Below, one piece after another: positions 5,822 through 8,194 of a stretch of DNA of 8,194 nt. Made by a program: the position numbers and the translations under genes. The number at the start of each line of letters is the position of its first letter. Within the stretch, counting starts at the first letter, position 1. The notes beneath the pieces are model-generated. The model was not told the DNA's origin. It worked only from the letters and a program-made list of their open reading frames with translations, and searched no databases. This DNA is from Sphingomonas_R sp036387535. GTDB lineage: Bacteria; Pseudomonadota; Alphaproteobacteria; Sphingomonadales; Sphingomonadaceae. The stretch lies in assembly GCF_036387535.1 (NCBI RefSeq), contig NZ_DASVTO010000024.1:1-8194 (forward strand), in the 5' to 3' direction.

Positions 5822-6592
5822 CGCCGCCACCAACGCCCGCTCGCGCAACCGCGCGATCGCCGCGGCATGGATGCCCGCCGCCGCCGCGACCACGCCAAAC
5901 GCCTCGCCCTTGGTCGAGTTGTAACGCAGCGGCGCGCCGAAACCGTCGGTCACCACCGCCCCTGCCTCCCGCGCGATCAGCGCGGCGGCGGCGATGTCCC
6001 ATTCATGGCCCCAGCGCAGCGTCGCGACCAGGTCGGCCGCATCCGCCGCCACCATCGCGATGCGCAGCGCGATCGAATTGGGCTTCTCGACCAGCGTCAG
6101 ATCCCGATCCGCCCGCGGCAAGGCATCGGCCGGGGTTCGTGCGCCGGACAATTCGGTGCGGGCACCCGCCTTCAACCGCACGCCGTTCCGCGTCGCCCCC
6201 ATGCCGGCGGCGGCGGCCCAGCGTTCGCCCCGCGCCGGCGCGTCCAGCACGCCCAGCACGACATTCCCGCCCTCGACCAGCGCGATCGATACCGCCCAAC
6301 CAGGCCGACCACGCAGGAAATCGCGCGTGCCGTCGATCGGATCGACGACCCACGTCCGGACACGCATCAACCGTTCCGCGCTATCGACCGTCTCTTCCGA
6401 AAGCCACCCTGCCTCCGGATCGATCGCCGCCAGGCGCCGTCGGATCAGGGCGTCGACGGCCAGATCGACATCGCAGACCGGGTGGCCGGGTTCCTTCTCC
6501 CACTGCCGATATCCGCCGCCGAAGCTGGCCATCGCCAGCCGGCCGGCCTCCGCCGCGACATCGGCCACCGCGTTCAGCAGGATATCAGGCAC
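5813..6592 (-). CDS. Inositol monophosphatase-family phosphatase, probably CysQ-like 3'(2'),5'-bisphosphate nucleotidase
   Basis: A Mg2+-dependent phosphatase of the IMPase/FBPase superfamily, 259 residues, complete. Metal-site motifs are GWLSEET (62-68; E66/E67), WVVDPIDGTRDFLRG (81-95; D84, I86, D87) and GHEWDIAAAALIAREAGA (195-212; D199). The segment KEPGHPVCDVDLAVD (33-47) supplies the upstream Asp/lid region. The PGxPVCxxDLAVD style and DFLRGRPGWAVSIAL resemble alphaproteobacterial proteins annotated as CysQ, which remove 3'-phosphate from PAP(S) in sulfate assimilation. An inositol- or histidinol-phosphatase activity cannot be excluded from sequence alone. The start is GTG at 6592, lying inside the end of pmbA with an 8-bp overlap, so translation is likely coupled. 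The fold assignment is sure, the substrate inferred. Confidence 0.92.
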   Translation of the reverse strand: MPDILLNAVADVAAEAGRLAMASFGGGYRQWEKEPGHPVCDVDLAVDALIRRRLAAIDPEAGWLSEETVDSAERLMRVRTWVVDPIDGTRDFLRGRPGWAVSIALVEGGNVVLGVLDAPARGERWAAAAGMGATRNGVRLKAGARTELSGARTPADALPRADRDLTLVEKPNSIALRIAMVAADAADLVATLRWGHEWDIAAAALIAREAGAVVTDGFGAPLRYNSTKGEAFGVVAAAAGIHAAAIARLRERALVAAVR

Positions 6593-7931
6593 CGGCCACC
6601 GTCATGCCGTCGATCCGGACGGTCGGCGCGTTGGTCCCGGCCCGATATTCCAGGTCCGAAGCCGGCATCAGCGCGCGGTACATCGCCTTCAGATTGCCCG
6701 CGATCGTGACTTCCGCCACCGGCTCGGCCAATTGTCCGTCCCGGATGGCGAACCCGGCCGCGCCGCGGCTGTAATCGCCGGTCAGCCCGTTGACCCCGCT
6801 GCCGATCAGTTCGATCACCCAGAATCCCAGCGTGATGTCCGCGATCAGGTCCGCCACCGACGCCGTGCCCGCCGCCAGATGCAGGTTGGTGCTGCCCGCC
6901 CCCGGCGATCCCCCGATCCCGCGGCTGGCATGTCCCGTCGGTGCCATGTCCAATTGCCGCGCAGACGCCGCATCCGCGATCCAGCCCGTCAGCCGGCCGT
7001 CCGCCACGATCTCCCGCCGCGCCGTGGGCAGCCCCTCGCCGTCGAACGGCCGTGACCGAAGCCCGCGCGGACGCCGCGGATCGTCGATCACCCGGATCCC
7101 CGGCGCGAACAGCTGCTCTCCCAGTTGATCGAGCAGAAAGCTCGTCCGCCGCGCGATCGCCGATCCCGTGATCGCCCCGATCAACGGACCCAACAGGCCG
7201 GCGCTGACCCGCGGATCATAGACCACCGGCATCTGCCCAGACGGCAATTGCCTGGGGTCCAAGCGCGCCACGGCCCGCCTACCCGCCCGTTCCCCGATGA
7301 TCCCGGCAGGTTCCAGGTCGGCCAGATGGCGCGCGCCGTGGCTGGCATAATCCCGCTGCATCGCGCCGCCCGCCCCGGCGATCACGCTGGCGGAACAGCC
7401 ATAGGATGTGGTAGCATAGGCCCGTGCAAAGCCGGTCGACGTCGCCAGCGCGATCGTCGCGCGGCTGGCGCTGGCGCTCCCGCCCTCGCTGTTGGTGATG
7501 CCCGGGACGGCGCGGGCCGCATCCTCCGCTTCCAGCGCCCGGGCTTTCAATTCGGCCGGGCTGGCGGTGCCGCCGTCGTCAATTTCGACGTCGACGGTCG
7601 CGCCCGTCGCCAACAGATCGGCGGGGGCCAGCCCGGCATACGGATCCTCCGGCGCCTCGCGCGCCATGGCCACGGCACGCTCGACCAGCGCGGTCATGGC
7701 CGCCGCCGACAGATCGGATGACGACACGCTGGCCGATCGCCGCCCGATGAACAGCCGCAGCCCGATCTCCTCGCCGTCGGAGCGTTGCACATCCTCCAAC
7801 GCGCCCAGCCGCACCGACACCTGCGTCGACGCATCGCGCACATACAGCACGTCGGCGGCGTCGGCGCCTGCCTTCATGGCGGCGGCGACCAGGTCGGCGG
7901 CGCGCGCCGCGGCGGGGTTGGTGTCTGACAT
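6585..7931 (-). CDS. pmbA: PmbA/TldE, TldD-PmbA protease complex subunit
   Basis: A cytoplasmic protein of the TldD/PmbA (peptidase U62) family, 448 residues, complete. It is the subunit without the HExxH zinc site that pairs with metallopeptidase TldD. In E. coli the pair processes microcin B17 and helps degrade CcdA. Visible family blocks are an N-terminal alpha/beta domain (GADAADVLYVRDASTQVSVRLG, EDVQRSDGEEIGLRLFIG) and RSRPFDGEGLPTARREIVADG (292-312). GSPGAGSTNLHL (341-352) and the strongly conserved GSGVNGLTGDYSRGAAGF (377-394) follow. No HExxH is present, agreeing with PmbA rather than TldD, so a tldD gene is expected elsewhere in the genome. It starts at ATG 7931 with no clear Shine-Dalgarno, 48 bp after ubiA on the same strand, and overlaps the phosphatase gene at its 3' end. 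Confidence 0.95.
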   Translation of the reverse strand: MSDTNPAAARAADLVAAAMKAGADAADVLYVRDASTQVSVRLGALEDVQRSDGEEIGLRLFIGRRSASVSSSDLSAAAMTALVERAVAMAREAPEDPYAGLAPADLLATGATVDVEIDDGGTASPAELKARALEAEDAARAVPGITNSEGGSASASRATIALATSTGFARAYATTSYGCSASVIAGAGGAMQRDYASHGARHLADLEPAGIIGERAGRRAVARLDPRQLPSGQMPVVYDPRVSAGLLGPLIGAITGSAIARRTSFLLDQLGEQLFAPGIRVIDDPRRPRGLRSRPFDGEGLPTARREIVADGRLTGWIADAASARQLDMAPTGHASRGIGGSPGAGSTNLHLAAGTASVADLIADITLGFWVIELIGSGVNGLTGDYSRGAAGFAIRDGQLAEPVAEVTIAGNLKAMYRALMPASDLEYRAGTNAPTVRIDGMTVAGA

Positions 7932-7979
7932 GCAGGGGCATCTAGGGGCACGGGATGGGAAGCGAAAGGGCCGGACGCC

Positions 7980-8194
7980 CTATCCGGCGCTTCCGACCAC
8001 CAGGCACGCCAGGAACATCAGCAGCCCCGCAAACCGGTTCGACCGGAACTTGGCGAGCGCATCCGCCCCATTTTCCGGCCGCAGGGTGACCACCTGTGCT
8101 CCGAAATGCAGCGCCACCGGCGCCAGGGCCAGCAGAGCCAGTGCTTGCGGTCGCACCTGCCACAGCGCCGCGCCCCACAACAGCACCGCCGCCG
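7980..8194 (-). CDS. ubiA: UbiA, 4-hydroxybenzoate polyprenyltransferase, C-terminal end only
   Basis: The last 70 residues of an integral membrane prenyltransferase; the N-terminal part with the DxxxD prenyl-diphosphate sites lies outside the window. Two hydrophobic segments (about LLALAPVALHFGAQVVTL and FAGLLMFLACLVVGSAG) flank LRPENGADALAKFRSNRFAG. The KFRSNR block near the C-terminus is typical of alphaproteobacterial UbiA, which attaches the polyprenyl chain to 4-hydroxybenzoate in ubiquinone synthesis. The frame is open to the right edge; an internal GTG at 8186 is not the start. The TAG stop is at 7980. It is followed by pmbA after 48 bp, so the three minus-strand genes may be co-transcribed. 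The identification rests on a short C-terminal fragment, hence moderate certainty. Confidence 0.8.
   Translation of the reverse strand, partial: AAVLLWGAALWQVRPQALALLALAPVALHFGAQVVTLRPENGADALAKFRSNRFAGLLMFLACLVVGSAG

Noticed and set aside
5740..7055. Long plus-strand ORFs opposite the phosphatase and pmbA.
   Set aside because: They are Pro/Arg/Ser-rich antisense shadows without recognisable domains; the minus strand holds conserved catalytic and family motifs.

Overview
The window is GC-rich chromosomal DNA. Hand counts of sampled coding lines give about 75% G+C. The protein set (a HerA/DUF853 ATPase, HflK/HflC, a Do-family protease with a VNQPVGAQ-type leader, Mrp, a YccU-like CoA-binding protein, PmbA, an inositol-monophosphatase relative and UbiA) and its sequence style suggest an alphaproteobacterium, most likely of the Sphingomonadales. 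That placement rests on remembered family resemblance, not on a search.

Left part, minus strand (3761 down to 1): hflK, hflC, a Do/DegP-type gene and the start of a HerA-like ATPase gene, in that transcription order. hflK and hflC overlap by ATGA and encode the membrane prohibitin-family complex that modulates FtsH. The Do-type gene follows after 109 bp with a strong Shine-Dalgarno site, giving an envelope protein quality-control cluster. A near-perfect long hairpin separates it from the HerA-like gene. Divergent from hflK, across only 69 bp, is mrp on the plus strand, an Fe-S cluster carrier ATPase.

Middle part (4833-5359): a stretch of markedly lower G+C (about 52% by hand count over 4861-5340, 47% over its last 120 bases). 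It holds one plausible small unknown ORF (4861-5208) and about 150 bases with no recognised gene. A CoA-binding (YccU-like) gene on the plus strand follows, convergent with the next operon.

Right part, minus strand (8194 down to 5813): the 3' end of ubiA, pmbA (tldE), and an inositol-monophosphatase-family gene resembling CysQ. The last two overlap by 8 bp and so look translationally coupled.

Most of the window is ordinary housekeeping sequence and I see no novel defence, mobile or CRISPR-type system. The most unusual item is the Do-family protease. Its reading frame is intact, but the segment that should carry the catalytic histidine and the N-terminal half of the protease barrel is missing. 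The protein jumps directly from the post-signal linker to the strand with the catalytic aspartate. This looks like a precise in-frame deletion of roughly 100 residues and would leave a chaperone-like pseudoprotease or a non-functional protein.
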